Assembly (NCBI GenBank): GCA_947846985.1
Contig: CANTUZ010000008.1
Span: 41,434,817-41,498,816, forward strand
Source of the DNA: Fratercula arctica
Lineage: Eukaryota; Chordata; Aves; Charadriiformes; Alcidae
Direction of reading: 5' to 3'
DNA length: 64,000 nucleotides
Part shown: positions 25,101-37,661 of the stretch, in pieces
Layout of the letters: every line of letters starts with the position of its first letter
Numbering within the stretch: position 1 is the first letter of the stretch
Made by a program: the position numbers and the translations under genes
The notes under the pieces: generated by a model
What the model was told of the DNA's origin: nothing
Seen by the model: the letters and a program-made list of their open reading frames with translations, nothing else
Databases searched by the model: none

Positions 25101-26114
25101 GCTGCGAGGTGAACAAAGAACTGGGAGCTCCAGCATCCAGAGGGAGAGAGGTTTTGTCCAGGTCCACGCTCCTGTCCTGGCAGCCATAGGGAGTCCCACA
25201 TTGGTGCTGACAGGTGATAAATCTTTGTTGGTTTCACAACATTTGGCTGTGGATAGTGAAACACGCCTGAGTGCAGCAGGGAGAGAGGCCACAACCAGCC
25301 CGTGTGGGAGGTGTTGTGTGTTCCCGCACCCAGTTAGTGCACATGTGAAGGTAACTATTGAAATTGTCTTTGTGTATTAAATGATAATACTCACTTCTGG
25401 TCTCATTCTTTCCCCTTTCTCTTCACATCCCTGAAAGAAAAGCACTTAAATGTTACAATTTTGAAGCGGAGCACCCAGCAAGTGAAGAAATCCTTAAATT
25501 AAGGTATTTGAGGCTTTTTTGTGTTTTCAATGCCATGGTCACCTGCACCTTTTCTGTTCCTGCTTCACACTGTGCCCAGGCTGCTCCTGGTATTTCTTTC
25601 ATCTTCAAAACTTCAAAAAGGTGATCTTAAGAAAAGAAAAAAAAAAAAAAAAAGTCATTTTGTACTTGCCTGGAGGACTGAACAGTTGATTTCTCCGGGC
25701 AGCTATTCCTGGGGTGATGCCCCACAGAAGAAAGCCTGTATTTCACTAGGAAAAAAACCTTCTTGTGGTGTTTCTGCAGGCGATGAGAGGCTACTTTTCT
25801 CATGACAGGCAGGAGCTGAGGCACCCAGAGGATGGAAAAATCATCATTTTGGTGCTGCCCAGGCCAGCACGAGAACTTGGGAAGGAGTTCGTGTTGGTAC
25901 GGAGCGTTGGGGCGCTGCCCGTCAGCCAGGCAGCCGTGGTGAACAGCTGCGTTGGAGCAAGCAAAGCCATTTCATCTCCCCTACCGCAGCCTCCACCAGC
26001 CCGCTGAGCGATGCTGGCACAGGCGGGCGAGCAAAGGAAGAGAAAGAGACGCAAGAAAAAGCGTGTGTAGCAATGGAAGAGGTTTATGCAGGTGCTTCAA
26101 AGCTCTGCCCTTGA
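19114..26114 (+). CDS. Candidate six-exon spliced gene between BARD1 and VWC2L (hypothesis)
   Basis: Six exon-like segments join in consistent phase: 19114-19148, 20711-20895, 23733-23799, 24169-24209, 25443-25503 and 26000-26114. They give an uninterrupted 167-codon frame from an ATG in the context ccggaATGG to a TGA. Donors are AG/GTAAGT, CAG/GTAAGT, CT/GTAAGT, CAG/GTAGGT and AAG/GTATTT; most acceptors are pyrimidine-rich. The predicted product looks helical and charged, with a middle part reading LLDDIDLDSIMRDGETAYME and a lysine/glutamate-rich tail (AKEEKETQEK). I do not recognise the family. By eye there is only a loose resemblance to MIT-type helices such as those of USP8 (charged-E-x-AY pattern, and SE..LKL). 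A further donor-like GTAAGC follows the stop, so the last exon may continue. It could equally be a non-coding RNA or a chance chain of pseudo-exons. Confidence 0.33.
20711..20895 (+). CDS. Best single exon of the candidate gene (exon 2)
   Basis: This 185-bp segment sits between a strong acceptor (attccctgcccag) and a consensus donor (aacag/gtaagt), open in the frame that continues the 19114 ATG. It encodes SSVLFKAELNLEQLFYAAVF and continues to HIGAYYLEKT. A reverse-oriented CR1 begins 71 bp after it. Confidence 0.33.
20967..21256 (-). mobile_element. CR1 LINE 3' fragment, reverse orientation
   Basis: The + strand begins with catagaatcaatgtgttggg and ttggaagggacctctaaagg, which is the inverted CR1 3' end. 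It continues through the inverse of the 'cagggacatcttcaactaga' block and of the ccctcatcctatcgctacgtgc block. The copy is truncated at its 5' end. Confidence 0.93.
22342..22425. repeat. GTGCC/CCGTG minisatellite with a 25-bp higher-order unit
   Basis: Pentamers of the gccgt type are grouped into units that each begin gagcagtgccgtg, at 22342, 22377 and 22402. The last two are 25 bp apart and the first holds two extra pentamers. The alternation suggests slippage at two scales. Confidence 0.9.
22991..23067. repeat. 77-bp near-perfect hairpin (36-bp arms, 5-bp loop)
   Basis: The arms 22991-23026 and 23032-23067 form 31 Watson-Crick pairs plus one G-U pair of 36 positions with no bulge, around the loop gccat. 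The core reads taacgcaatcaat / attgatcgcgtta. It could be a small inverted-repeat transposon remnant, a structured RNA or a regulatory palindrome. It lies in the second intron of the candidate gene. Confidence 0.9.
23733..23799 (+). CDS. Candidate exon 3 of the unrecognised gene
   Basis: The acceptor is ttctggttttag and the donor gaact/gtaagt. The 67-bp segment encodes KLLDDIDLDSIMRDGETAYM then E, a strongly acidic and protein-like stretch. Entry phase 1 and exit phase 2 fit the neighbouring candidate exons. Confidence 0.32.
24169..24209 (+). CDS. Candidate exon 4 (short) of the unrecognised gene
   Basis: This is a 41-bp segment after an excellent polypyrimidine acceptor (tttatttcttccttacag) and before cag/gtaggt. 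It encodes AFQCETSFVHREA in the phase required by exon 3. Confidence 0.3.
25443..25503 (+). CDS. Candidate exon 5 of the unrecognised gene
   Basis: This 61-bp segment encodes LKCYNFEAEHPASEEILKL. The acceptor used (gaaagaaaag) is purine-rich next to the junction, although a good pyrimidine tract lies just upstream, which makes it the weakest acceptor of the chain. The donor is ttaag/gtattt. Confidence 0.25.
26000..26114 (+). CDS. Candidate exon 6 with stop codon
   Basis: The acceptor lies after a C/T-rich stretch (ctcccctaccgcagcctccaccag split at 25999). The frame reads PLSDAGTGGRAKEEKETQEK then ACVAMEEVYAGASKLCP and a TGA at 26112-26114. A GTAAGC donor immediately follows at 26116, so an alternative continuation cannot be excluded. 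Confidence 0.25.
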
Positions 26115-29100
26115 GGTAAGCAGCAAAATTGTCCAAACCTTCACCTCTCCAGACCCTTTTTTTGCAGGGCTGCTCTGCCCAAAGCAAATCAGAAAGCTTG
26201 CTTTAATCATCTTGCGCTTGCGACCACCTTTGCATGGGTTTCTGTCCCCGCCGTGCCTGCTGCAGATTTTTACAGACTTGTTCACTGCATTGTAACATTT
26301 ACACACCATGGTTCCCAGACATTCCCTTCTAATGGCTTTTGCATTAGTAGCTAGTATCGGGAAATCTAGTACCAAAAGGTTAATGGACATCCATTAGTCC
26401 TTTCCCCCCCCCTTCTTCTTTATATTCTAGTAGAAGACAACCAATTTCAGTAAATACATAAGGTCTGGAGAGGGTCTGGAAGCACTTGAAATTCTGTACG
26501 TGCAAAGCTGTGGGGCTATTAATATTGTCCTGCCTAAGCGCTGCGGGTGAAGTGGGATTTGCAGATGTTGAGTGATACTTCTCAGGTGTTTCCCAACCTC
26601 CGCAACCTTTCTTTTCCTCATAAAAAGAGTAGGGTTTTTTGGAGACCTGCTCTTTTCGCCGAGCGGATCTCCCGCATCAGGAGGGAAGCCGTGCGTTCAC
26701 CCGCTCGTGCAGGCGAGCTGAGGAGGAGCGCGGTCGGGGTGGTTCAGGCCGTTGTGTGGGCAGCTGAGCTGGCTTTAACAGCTAGACTCTTCCTCCACCT
26801 GCATAAAGGGGGTCCTCCCTCATCCCCCCCAAAGCTGGCATGATGATTTCTGTCCTGCTAATTGGAGCAAAGCTGAACCCTAAGTGTATCTCTTTGCGTT
26901 CTCTGCCCTGCACTTTAGACAAGGTCAAGCTTTCAGTGAAAAGAGTCTCTCACTCTAATCACAAGTGGCAAGCGGGAGGGGGAGGGAGGGCTGGCTATTT
27001 GTTTTGCCTTCTCATGTTTTAGTGATTTGCAGAGCTTGCCATGTTCTTCAACTGAAACCTTATGTGTTAGCACCACAGACCTTTGAAAGTTAAGAATTCG
27101 GGTCGTGATACTCTCACGCTGGCTGTCTTTGTATTTAGCGTGTAGTCAGCACGGGCTGAACCTCCTCGCCCTTGGAGTCATCTACCCAGACCCTAATGGA
27201 GAGCCACACCATCACCCTCAGTCTTCCCAAGCTCTCTTGCCCACCCCAAACCAGGACTCAACCCTCAGGTCTCCACACGTCTGACCTGGTTCTCCATGCT
27301 CCATGGTATCCCTCTTTCCACCCTTGGCAGAGCTGAGGGGCTGGGCAGCAGAGCAGACGTGGTACGTGAAGATGAGGCATGGCTCCCTCACTGCTCTGCG
27401 AACCAGCAGCTCCTGACTTCTGAACCTTGCTACTGTTATTTCCCGGTACCACGTTGTTATTCAGGTTGAGTATTTGTGTCTGTGGCTCATGGAGAACATC
27501 TGCATTGGGCTTATTTGAGCCCCAGTGTGACCATTAGAGGCTGAGCTGCTGCAGGATGGTCTACCACCGTGTATGAGGCTGGGTTCTCCAAGGTGCAGCA
27601 TCCCCATGCCCCTGACTGTGACCGATTGTTCCCCAGATCCCAGGTACACTCTCCTCTACTGGCGGCTCACTGACTTGAAACTCTTTAAGTGAGACGGGGG
27701 TACGCAAAGCTGGGTGCATGAGCAGCTCTGGGTACACCAGTTCAAAATGTTGCAGAATCAAAAAGAAAAGAAAAAAAAAAAAACCCATGCGCTTTAATTT
27801 CGCTTAATGAGAAACCATTCACAGCTTTCCGTTCCTGATCCGTATCTTTCCATTCCTATTCTAATGGTAATTACTGTAGCAGTTTATTAACAAAGAAATC
27901 ATTTGATAGCTTTCACATATTTCCATACTTCAAGTATCTAACAACCTATTGATTTGATAGCTTGGCAGCGTTCCTGATTGAGGAGCTGGAGTTTGATTTT
28001 TTTCAAAACCCTTTGATCATTTCACATGCAAAGGATAATTATTTTTCCGGTTGATACACGGCATGGATTGCGGATCGATGGAGTCTGCAGTATGTTCTTG
28101 TGTGTGATGCCTGCCACAGCAGGAGAAATAAGTGTCTGCATTTTCTTATAGAATGTCTTATATAGGTCTTATAGAAGGACCTTGAAAACTTGACATTGGG
28201 TTGGATTTCTGATCCCTGAGTTACTACAATCAGCAATGACAAGGTTTGCGACGCATGTGCAAAGAGGTACTTTCAGTAGTTGACCCTAGGGAGCATATCG
28301 TTCGTTATGAAGGGTTTCGGTGTTTGTGGCTGTACGCCCTGCGTTCCCCTGGGCCCCAGCAAGGTGCTGGGTGGAACAGGTTTTGCAATGGCAAAGCGTT
28401 TTCACAGCCCTCACTCCTGCTGCAGACTCACGACGCTGCTGGTTGCTTCACCACCACCCCTGCTCTCGCCTTCTGGATAGTTCCTCGCTTTTTCAAGGTG
28501 GCTGGAGAAATTTTCCCTGACACCAGTTCACGCTGGTACAGAAGACAGAGCACCCAAAGGACTGTGCAATGTGTGATGGATGAGTCCGCAACAGCAGCAC
28601 ACAAGCCCAGCCACGGTCCAGCCCCTCAGAGATAACCAGCAGCCAGTCTGGCACTGCACTGGGATGGCTGGTGTGCGTGAGATGGGCCGGAGGATCACAG
28701 GAGTGCAAATCAAGGTGGTGTTTCTGGAAGCAATGCGTGGCATAGGCTGCTTGTGCACATTGCCATCATGCTTTTTTGCGGATTTCTAGCAAATTGTAGG
28801 ACTCCAATGTAACTGGGAACATGGGAATTGTATTTCTGCTGTTAAATAGCAGGGAAGCTTGCCTAGAAAGAGGCCCCAGCTACTTCAGTAAGTAGACTTT
28901 GACCAAACGCCTTTGGTGGCATCACGAGCCCTTCTGGAAGGAGTGAGGGGAGCAACATGGAGGGAAGCGATTTGCTGTAAGTTTTCTCATGCAGGTTTGG
29001 AAAGGACAGAAACATTTGACCTCTAGGAGGAGAAGCTGCTACCTGTGTCCTCGCAGGGCTTTGTATGCGCGTGACCCTAATGGGCTTCCTAACTGGTTGG

Positions 29101-32100
29101 TTAATAATTCATACGCTCCTGAAATGGCCTGGTTTGATCATGCAATGCCTAGGTGACCCTACAACCTGTCGGGAGTAAGGCACCGGGAGAACTTGAATTA
29201 CAGGTTAGTCATTTTTCCCATCTAATATATCACAAACTGAAAGCTTTATGACTTCAGAGCTTACTGTATTAATTTTATGCATGAGTGCTTTATTTTTGCC
29301 ATACGAGATATATCACTGGCTTACTAGAGCAAAATATCATTAGACCTGGAAAGGGATTTGGTCACTTACACTTTGTCACCAAGGATCATTGCTCATAGAT
29401 TATGTAGGGCTGTACTGTGCCATTTCTCATGTGTTTATTAAGTGATTATAAATACCGAACAGCGTGCCTTCAGGGGACACTTGAGATCTGTTATTGTAGC
29501 AACATTTCATTTAGAAAGATGGCACACATGCAGTGATTTGTGTCTGGGGAGGGTCTGTCGAAGGGTTTGTCTGATGAGAAGACAGAGGCAGACTGTTTTG
29601 CCTCCAAGCAGCTCTCCTTCGTTGTTTTGAGTCTTATTGTTGTGTGTCTCTTCTCATCCTGGTGGCTGGCATCAAGGGCAGGATCCTGAGACACCCTGAG
29701 TCCAGTCCTGTGCCAGAGTCCTTGACTAAATCACAACAAACTGCATTGGGTCCTTAGGTTTTCTCTACCTCAGTTCAGGATGTCACTCTTAAAAACACTG
29801 CAGACTTGACTTTTCAGAAGTGCCAAGCCCTCCGTCTTTATTGTTTCAACGATAGTGAATGGGTTTTGGATATGAACCCATAAAATACAGCAGTTTACCC
29901 TCAACATTCAACCTACTTCTGCATAAGCCAGGGGAACGTACCCACGGCTGAGGGATGCCTGTGTCCCAACTTCTTGAGACCTTGGTGCCATTTCCCACAG
30001 CCTGCAGCTACATGGGAGTCCACCTTGGAGCTCTTCTACTCCTCGACCACCGAGACCAAAGAGCAGCCCCCACCTGCAGATGTTGCTTTCCATTTGCTGC
30101 CAAGGCTGCCAGAGAGTTGATGCCCGGAGTCAAGTTTTCAGAAGAACTCTGTTCCTCTTTGGTCACTACGCTAGGTTTGATTTTTCCACAAAAAGATTAA
30201 CTTGTAAATCATCTGGAGGAGAGTTGGTGAAGGCTGGGCCTCTTCTGGAAACTGATGCTTCTTTAGGTCCCTTCTTTTCATTTCAAATTTTATATTAAAA
30301 TGTTTCCTGCTGGGTATGTAAAGCAAAACCTGAAACTGTATCTGTTCTCCTTTTCTGGATTTCCACTTACAATGGAATGACACAGGCCCATCTTTGATTA
30401 AGTGATCCACAGACAAAAGAAAACCCCACTATCTGCCTCTTAAACATTAATTAATGCTTCCGTGATTCATTAATGAAAAAGACTGAGATGAGAAGTAGTG
30501 GGTGAGCAGTGAAGAGCCGCATAAATTCGCCAACAAAACTGGTAGAAGTCTGTAATGGTGTTCTGAGACCAAGAACATGGGGAAATGGGGTAAACGTTAC
30601 TTGTGGCCAGGAGAAGGAGGAATTTCCTTGTGTTACATGACTGCATGCTTTTATTAGTTTGATGATGTACAGTGGGACTATTTCTCTTGGAAATGGCTTT
30701 TTGGTTAGCATTTAGTTTTCCTTCCCAAAGTTGGCTCTTGCTCACAGCGACGTGAAAAAGTTCCCTGCAATTGGCTATCCCTGAACTTTATTAATAACAT
30801 TTCTTCTTGTAAATGATCTGTTCCAGAACAAGTAATACAGCGCCTGTTTTGCAGGTAAGCAAGCCCTCGCCCTTTATCGCGTGGCATTTCCACAGCAGGG
30901 GAAGAATGAAAAATTTGTTAATAAGAGATAATAAGAATAAACCTCATAACACGTTGCATTGATAGTTATATCGCTTTTATACTAGCTGCTTCTCTTAGAA
31001 ATTTGAGGCCATGCACTAATTTAATATAACTAAACTGGCGTGGGTTTTGGTGTGATCTATCCTACTGATATTGCATTTCCAGCCGTTGTCACTTTGATGT
31101 TACACGGTGCCTCCGAATAACAGCGCCTGGAAAAGTACCAAGTTCACTTTTACCTGCAGAAGGCACAAGTTTCCAGGGTCAGAGAGGTGGTGTAGATTAG
31201 CCGGCATCAGATTAACGTACATTTATCACCAAATAGATATGAGAAAATGGGATTGAGAGGCCTGTTGCTTGTACCCATGGGAATAATTTCCTGTGGTGAA
31301 TGGAGCTATTAATATCAGGGCTGGGGAACGGCAAGAGACTCCAGGTGTCGGATGTAGCATCTGCATGAGGTGAAGTTTTTCTCCTGCATCTTCTCCAGGA
31401 GCAGTTTCTGGTCCAAATTAATGTTTGTTTGAAGGGAATGTGGCTCGGCTGTTCTCATATTTCTTTCTTTTCATGTTTTCTAACATGCTTAGTTTCTCTT
31501 TTTCTCATCGATAACAGAAAGGCTGTGACACCTAAAGATTTCCCGAGGTCAGGGCTCCAGCACTGGTGCCCACCGGTTGCCCCTGCACATGGAGGTAGCA
31601 AAATCTTTGCTATGTGTTATATCCCTACAGGAGTTTTTATTCTGTCTCAAAAACTAAGGCCAAATGCCGCTTGTTGTGCAATACTCATTGAAAAGTGTGT
31701 CTGACAAAATTACAGAACAAGTCTGTGGTGCACGTGGATTTCTCTAAATCTCCTCTCCACCCTGCTTGAGGCTGGAGGTGCAATGGGCCGGGCCTGGCCA
31801 GTGAAATTATCTCTGCTGGGGTAACTCCTTCAAAGGATGCGTGTCTGCTTCACTGGTCAGAAATTCAGACATGCATCCACCTAAATTGCTATTTCTACCC
31901 TCACCTGCTCGTCAGGATCTCATCTCCCATTCAGCAACTACTTATTTCTGCTCTTGACATGGTTTTGCAGAAGAAAAGTCTTGTAGTTCTGTTGCAAGGC
32001 ATCACAGTCACTTGTAGCATCCAAACATTGGATGAGTTTGGCCCAGGAAATGATGGGTTTGGTTTGTGATCCACTTTCTCAGATCCAGAAGGACGGAGCC

Positions 32101-35100
32101 CACCTTGTCGCTAACAATTTTGGTGAGAGGTGGGACTGAAAATGATACATTGGTCCCCAGGCTCCATCTGGATGGAGACCGGCCTGCTGTCTTCTCGGAA
32201 GCACCCAGGAGGAGCAGGCAGGGAAACCCCATCGTCTCATGGCATTTGTGGGATTTATGGTATCTCCACTTTTCCTGCACTGTCCCCTACCCCAGGGGGA
32301 CTCTTTCACCATCAGGGAAATTCTAAGGGTCGCAAAGGGTTGTCTCTCCCTATGTGCCTCCTGCTCCCTTGCCTGAGGCGCCTGCACCTCCTTCCATGTG
32401 TCGTTTTTCACGCCGCTGACAAAACCAGTGGGATTTAGGATGTTTTAAGCAAAACCACAAGGGCTAAAATGTCCCGTGGGGCTTCACAACGTGATAACAA
32501 ACACGCTTTATTTTCCAGGCACGTCTCCATTTGCTTTCTTTTCACGCTGTCGGGGCGAGGAGGGGCAGCGCTACTGTTTGTTTAGAAATGCAATTAGCCC
32601 AAGCGCGCAGGCCTGCAGCAAGCCCAGAGGATAACCTTGAATCCAGAGAAAGTTAGGGGAAATTTAAAGCCATCTGCAGCTCCAATGGGTCCCCGCGCAC
32701 CCTTTTCGCTCGCAGTTTCTATTCATGCCGATAAAGAGCCAGAAGATGTGCAATACAATGGGAAATTGCTTCTTTGGGTATTGTAGCATCTTGACTTAGA
32801 AGTACTTTAACCTTGGCCTCATGCTTCCTGCGGGGCCTGTTGTCTTTGCTGCAGAAGTACCGACACCAGCCAGGAACGTGTAGGATTTTTCATCTGAGTC
32901 AAATTAAAACCCGAAACCTTTACCATCCTCTCGATGCCAGACATGCTCTACCTGCATTAACTTGAGCTTAACGGACCGCAAAATGAGCGTTTCAGCATGT
33001 ATGGGAGTGGATTATTTGTGAGAGAGCAAGTTCCTCACATTTTCATCTCTTCCCTTTCCCACCCCACCCCAGCTCCCCCTGGAAGCACAGACTTCCATCC
33101 GCGATCGGGATGAAGACAGTCTATTAACACAGCACAACTCCAGAACAGCTCTGTGTCAGAATATTAAGGATGATTATTTTTTCCTGGGAAGCTGCTTTCT
33201 GCCATCTTGAAAAGGAAATTAATAAATAAGTAAAAACTAACAAAACTTTTGTCCTTTAAAAAAACAAAGACAAATGGCAAATACAGCTAAATTATTGGAA
33301 CCGAGCCTGGCTCTAGGAACTCCAGAAAACTGTTCCAGCAAGGCAGAGGTTGCATCCATCAAGCCCGCTAAGTAATGAAAGCAGCAAAGATCACCGGTCC
33401 CTATCTATTAAACTGAAATGATTTTTATTAACCGAGTGCTTGATGGCGGTGTTGAGGATGATGTAAACACTGAGGACAGCACTTCTCAGCAGGCCAGCTT
33501 TATTGCAGCGTCTTCCAAAGTCCTTTGAGGTAGGACCCACGGTCCCCAAAGCCGGAGCCTGCTGCCCACAGCCGACCCTCTGTCTTTGCAGCCCGTTCCA
33601 AGGCATGGTCTGCAGTCTCCGCTCCTGTCATCATGTAGAGGGACAACGTAAAGCCTGGCGAGCCCCGTTTTTCGCCTGCTTCCTTAGAGTTTTGCCTTTC
33701 AGATTCATACGGTTTTTCCAAAACTCCCTAGGCTGGGATTCGGCTGTTTCTCCAAACACAGCCAAGCCACCGCTGGATTATACCTGGAGGGATAATCCGT
33801 GTGGGTAACAGGATGATCCCTGTGGGTAACCAGGTGGGAGAGTGGCCCGGTGGTTTCTCTTCAAGCTTTCATGGGTTATCGCTATGAAGAGAACAGCAGC
33901 ATGAAACACTGTGTGGGTGTTGTAATGACCAAGAATACCTTGACTGCGTCCTTTCCAGTGCCAGCTGCCTTACGGTCTAAATGAGCATCTTTAATAGTGG
34001 CATTAATTATTATTGAAATCCTGCTCTGTCCCACTGAAACAAATCTAATAGCTCAGGCTCGCTCTTTCTCTCGCTCCCTCCTTTCCTCAGATCGCCATCT
34101 CCTGTGTCTGACGCAAACATCAGAAAGTCACCAGCAAAGGGTCCTTTCGCCCGACTGGTTGGGCCACTGAAGTGCAGAGACCTTGGGAGAGCTGGCTCTG
34201 CCGAGCACCGTGTCGGCCAGGTGAGCAGAAAGCACTCCGCATTGCCCCGAGGACGTGGCTCTGAGGTGGCCATGGGTACCGGCACCAGGGGTGCTGCATG
34301 AGCTGTGGGTTGGAAGGGTTGTGTTGGGAAGGATGCCCTGAAACTGTCAGATAATGTCGCTGCTCTACTCACCCTCTGCTGCCTTCTAAGGAAAGCCCAG
34401 TGCCAAGAAAACATCGACTGGCAGCTCCCAGGGACACAGATTAATTAATTAGCGACCCCAGAGGAATCAACACGGTCAGAGGACACAAACTTCCCGAGAA
34501 AGGAGAGGCTTTGACCGCCTCTTGCTAAGCGGCCATCACTAGCACCCATCTGGCTGCCTGCCCAAGAGATGAGGCTGGCTGTGCAGAAGGGTGCAACCAC
34601 CACGTGTCCCCCGAGCCTCGGCAGGGAGGACACCAGCCAGTGCTGGTGGGGGCACTGTCTAGCTCTGCGCCACCCCAAAGGAGCCCAACTTAGCTTTTTA
34701 GTCGGGTTTTGTCTCTCCTTCCTATTTCCTGGTACATAATTATCCCTTTTTCTGGGCTTGCATGTCCCGTGTCCAGAAGCACGCCACCTCCGGGCAGCGG
34801 CTTATTCTTCCCTGCTTTGGGCTGGTTATGCACATGCAGCACAGTAAGGTCCCAAATAATATTTTATATGGCTTAATATGGATCAGGGCGTCTGATTGTT
34901 GTTTGCTTATGGGGTATTGGCGCTGGCCTGCCTGCTCTCCCCATTCATGGACTCTCAGCACACGTGTCCACGGGTACAGGGAAGGGAATTGCCAAAAGGA
35001 GCAATTCAGTGGCCAAGGCCAGTTACCTGGGCTGAGATGCTGTCCTGAGGGGGGTTTCTGTGGCTCTCGGGTCCTTCATTTTCTGTGTGGAGCTGATGGA

Positions 35101-36520
35101 AAAAAACACCTCTGATATTTATTTGGATGCCAATTTATGGTCACGATGGCTAAAGGGTTTCCAAGGCCGAGTCAGCTGCTCTCTAGGTGGCTTGGAGGGT
35201 GGACGAAGTTCATGGTCATCCTGCAAAATCCTGTGCATCAAGGACCCCCTTGAAGAGAACTTGGAGGATCTCCATCACATATGGAGTGTGTGATCCCAAA
35301 CAGTCATGTTTCCAGAGCTCCTCTGACGATATGGAAGTGAGTACCACCATGTCATGTTGAACATAGTCCCATGTTGAGCATATTCAGATGCAAAACTCTC
35401 ACGGTAACCTGTGGCACTGGGGTGTTACTGGCTCTGCTGGGGTCATGCAGGAAGAGTGTGGCTGAGTAGGGGCATGAACTGGCATCTTCTGAGAGCAGAG
35501 CTCTTTTAGATAGTGAAATTAGTCCCGGCGCAAATAAATGTTCCCTAAAAAACCAACTTCTGAAAATGTAGGAAGTATATCTGCAAATATAAATATATAC
35601 ATATGATATATTAAATACATAAATTAAATACATTTCCATGCACTCTGTTCCCTGTGTTTTAAAAGCTAACCTTCCACACTACAAAGGAAGGTGGATTTTT
35701 GATAAATTCTTCATTTTCTATATTGACTTGCTGTTGCAAAAACATGTAATTTTGCTATATAAAAGGCATTCATTCACCCTCCAGTCACATGGGCCCTCTT
35801 TTCTCTTTAAGAGCCATCAGAAAGAAACACATTATTGCTCACGCTGTGCTGGGAGCTAAAGCTTTGCTCCTTGGCTTTACATTTAGCAGAGCCGTGGCTG
35901 AATAGGGGTTGCTGCAGCGGAGCCAGCATCCCTGCCGGCGGGGACAGCTGAGCCGGGGCAAGGTCACGTCAGACAGGGCTCAACTCATTATATGCCACCG
36001 AAGCCATGAACCCATGATATACTGCTGACTTATGGTGCTCAGCACGCCCGTACTGCGTGGAGCCAGCCGGGCAGGATGGTAGGGTGGAGAGTACCGAAAA
36101 TTCAGGGTTTTTTTCCCATCTTTAACCTGGTTTGGAGTGTGCCTTGCAGGCTCTTGGGGGAGAACGGCATCGCCCTACTGATGCTCTGCAGGTGATACGG
36201 AGCTAAGAAGTTCCTCCCCGGCGTGTGTGGGAAATAATCCTGTAATTATAATAAATATATAAAATAATCTTGGGTAACGGCATATTAATGAGGATGGGGA
36301 AAAGGCGATGCTCTCAGGGTGGGCTTTCCCACTGCTTGGAGGAGGAGAGAGGTTGTACAGAGCTGCTAAACTTTGGGGGTAAAAAATGGCATCAAAATAA
36401 GACTTGGGTGTAAAGCACCCCAGGAGGAAGGATCGCCTTCTTGGCTCTGGGTGTGTTTCTTCTGCAAAGTTCACTGTTACTCATGCTGATGGTGTTGCCT
36501 CTAAGATACCCACTCCCCGA
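26115..36520. other. Intergenic region between BARD1 and VWC2L, no gene seen
   Basis: About 10 kb of mixed composition with no recognised repeat family. Open frames do not exceed 130-135 codons and have no protein-like sequence. Small features are a C-run near 26405-26412, an A-run near 27769-27783 and several AT-rich low-complexity patches. Unrecognised regulatory elements may be present. Confidence 0.55.
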
Positions 36521-36549
36521 CCCGCTCTTTTGCTCCAGTTCAAGAGCTT

Positions 36550-36797
36550 TTCTCTCCCTTTTCTACCTACATCTCCTCGGCTGTATCATTTCTAACTCCC
36601 CTCATGCTGTATCATTTCTAACTCCCCTCATGCTGTCTTCTTTATCATCCCTCCTCTTTCCAACCCATCAACTCCACCTGCCCCTACTTTCTGCCCTACC
36701 AACCCCCCCTGCTCTTCTCTCTAGCCCTCAGCATCTTCTGTCCCCTCTGTCCACCTTCTCTTCTCCATCTCCCACGAATGCCTCCTGTCTTCTCAAG
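36550..36797. repeat. Polypyrimidine tract (about 250 bp) with a 26-bp tandem pair
   Basis: The + strand is overwhelmingly C and T across this interval. Within it the unit ctgtatcatttctaactccc... (26 bp) occurs twice exactly, at 36581-36606 and 36607-36632. The long open frame here (178 codons, serine/leucine/proline-rich) is a by-product of the skewed composition. Confidence 0.85.
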
Positions 36798-37661
36798 AGT
36801 CAGCCCGGGGGGACGGGAAGGACGGCGCCTGCAGAGGAGGTTGTGCTCCCCCATCTAATAACATATGTATCAGACACCTTTCCCTTGAGATGGCAGCCTC
36901 TGGAAGCCCAAGACGAACCTTTCAACAAGATTAAAGAGATGGTATTAATTGCTATCGATCACGGATCAACAAATTAAATTGCATCTGCAACTGCATCTCG
37001 GAAAGGTCTAAATGAGAAGAGTAGTTAATGGGTCTGGCTGGCCCAGAGCTGTGATTAATTAAAGGGAGAAATGAACTAAAACATTAAAAAAAAATAATAA
37101 AAGACAGAAAGGAAGGAGATTGAGATGAGGCTGAAACTCTTTAGGTCGGAAAAAAAATAGTGTATGTGGAGAGAGCTCGATGGGATTTCAGTTCTGGTTC
37201 CACCCTGTCTGGCCCGAGATGGGCTGCTACAAAGCAGTGCTGGTGGCCATGATTTTTGGGGCTATTGCTCCAAGTGCCCCAGGTGCTGTGGAAATGCTGC
37301 CCACCTCCGGCTGGTGACTCTTCCACCCAGACCCCCAGCGAAGGCCGTCTGTAGCCATTGCTCCTCCCTGCGACCCCAGGCCTTGAGGGACTGTGTGCCC
37401 AATGCTGCTGGATTTGGGTGAAACGGGTCCCTGCTACAGCCCGAGCCAGCATCTCGTGGACACCTCACAGAAATGTCTGCGATGGGATCGCCATGGTTTC
37501 CCACCTCATTTCACCCAAACCACACGCGTGTGGTCCTTGGGGCATCCCTCTGCCATCACCTTCTTTTTTTTTTTCCCCCATTTGTTTTTTAGACTTCATG
37601 CCCTGAGGGGGAAAATCCGAGCATCCCCGTGTTGCTGAGCCATCCCACTCACCGTTGATAC

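Noticed and set aside
36441..36977. 178-codon open frame rich in serine, leucine and proline
   Set aside because: The frame is produced by the polypyrimidine tract, which lacks stop codons by composition.
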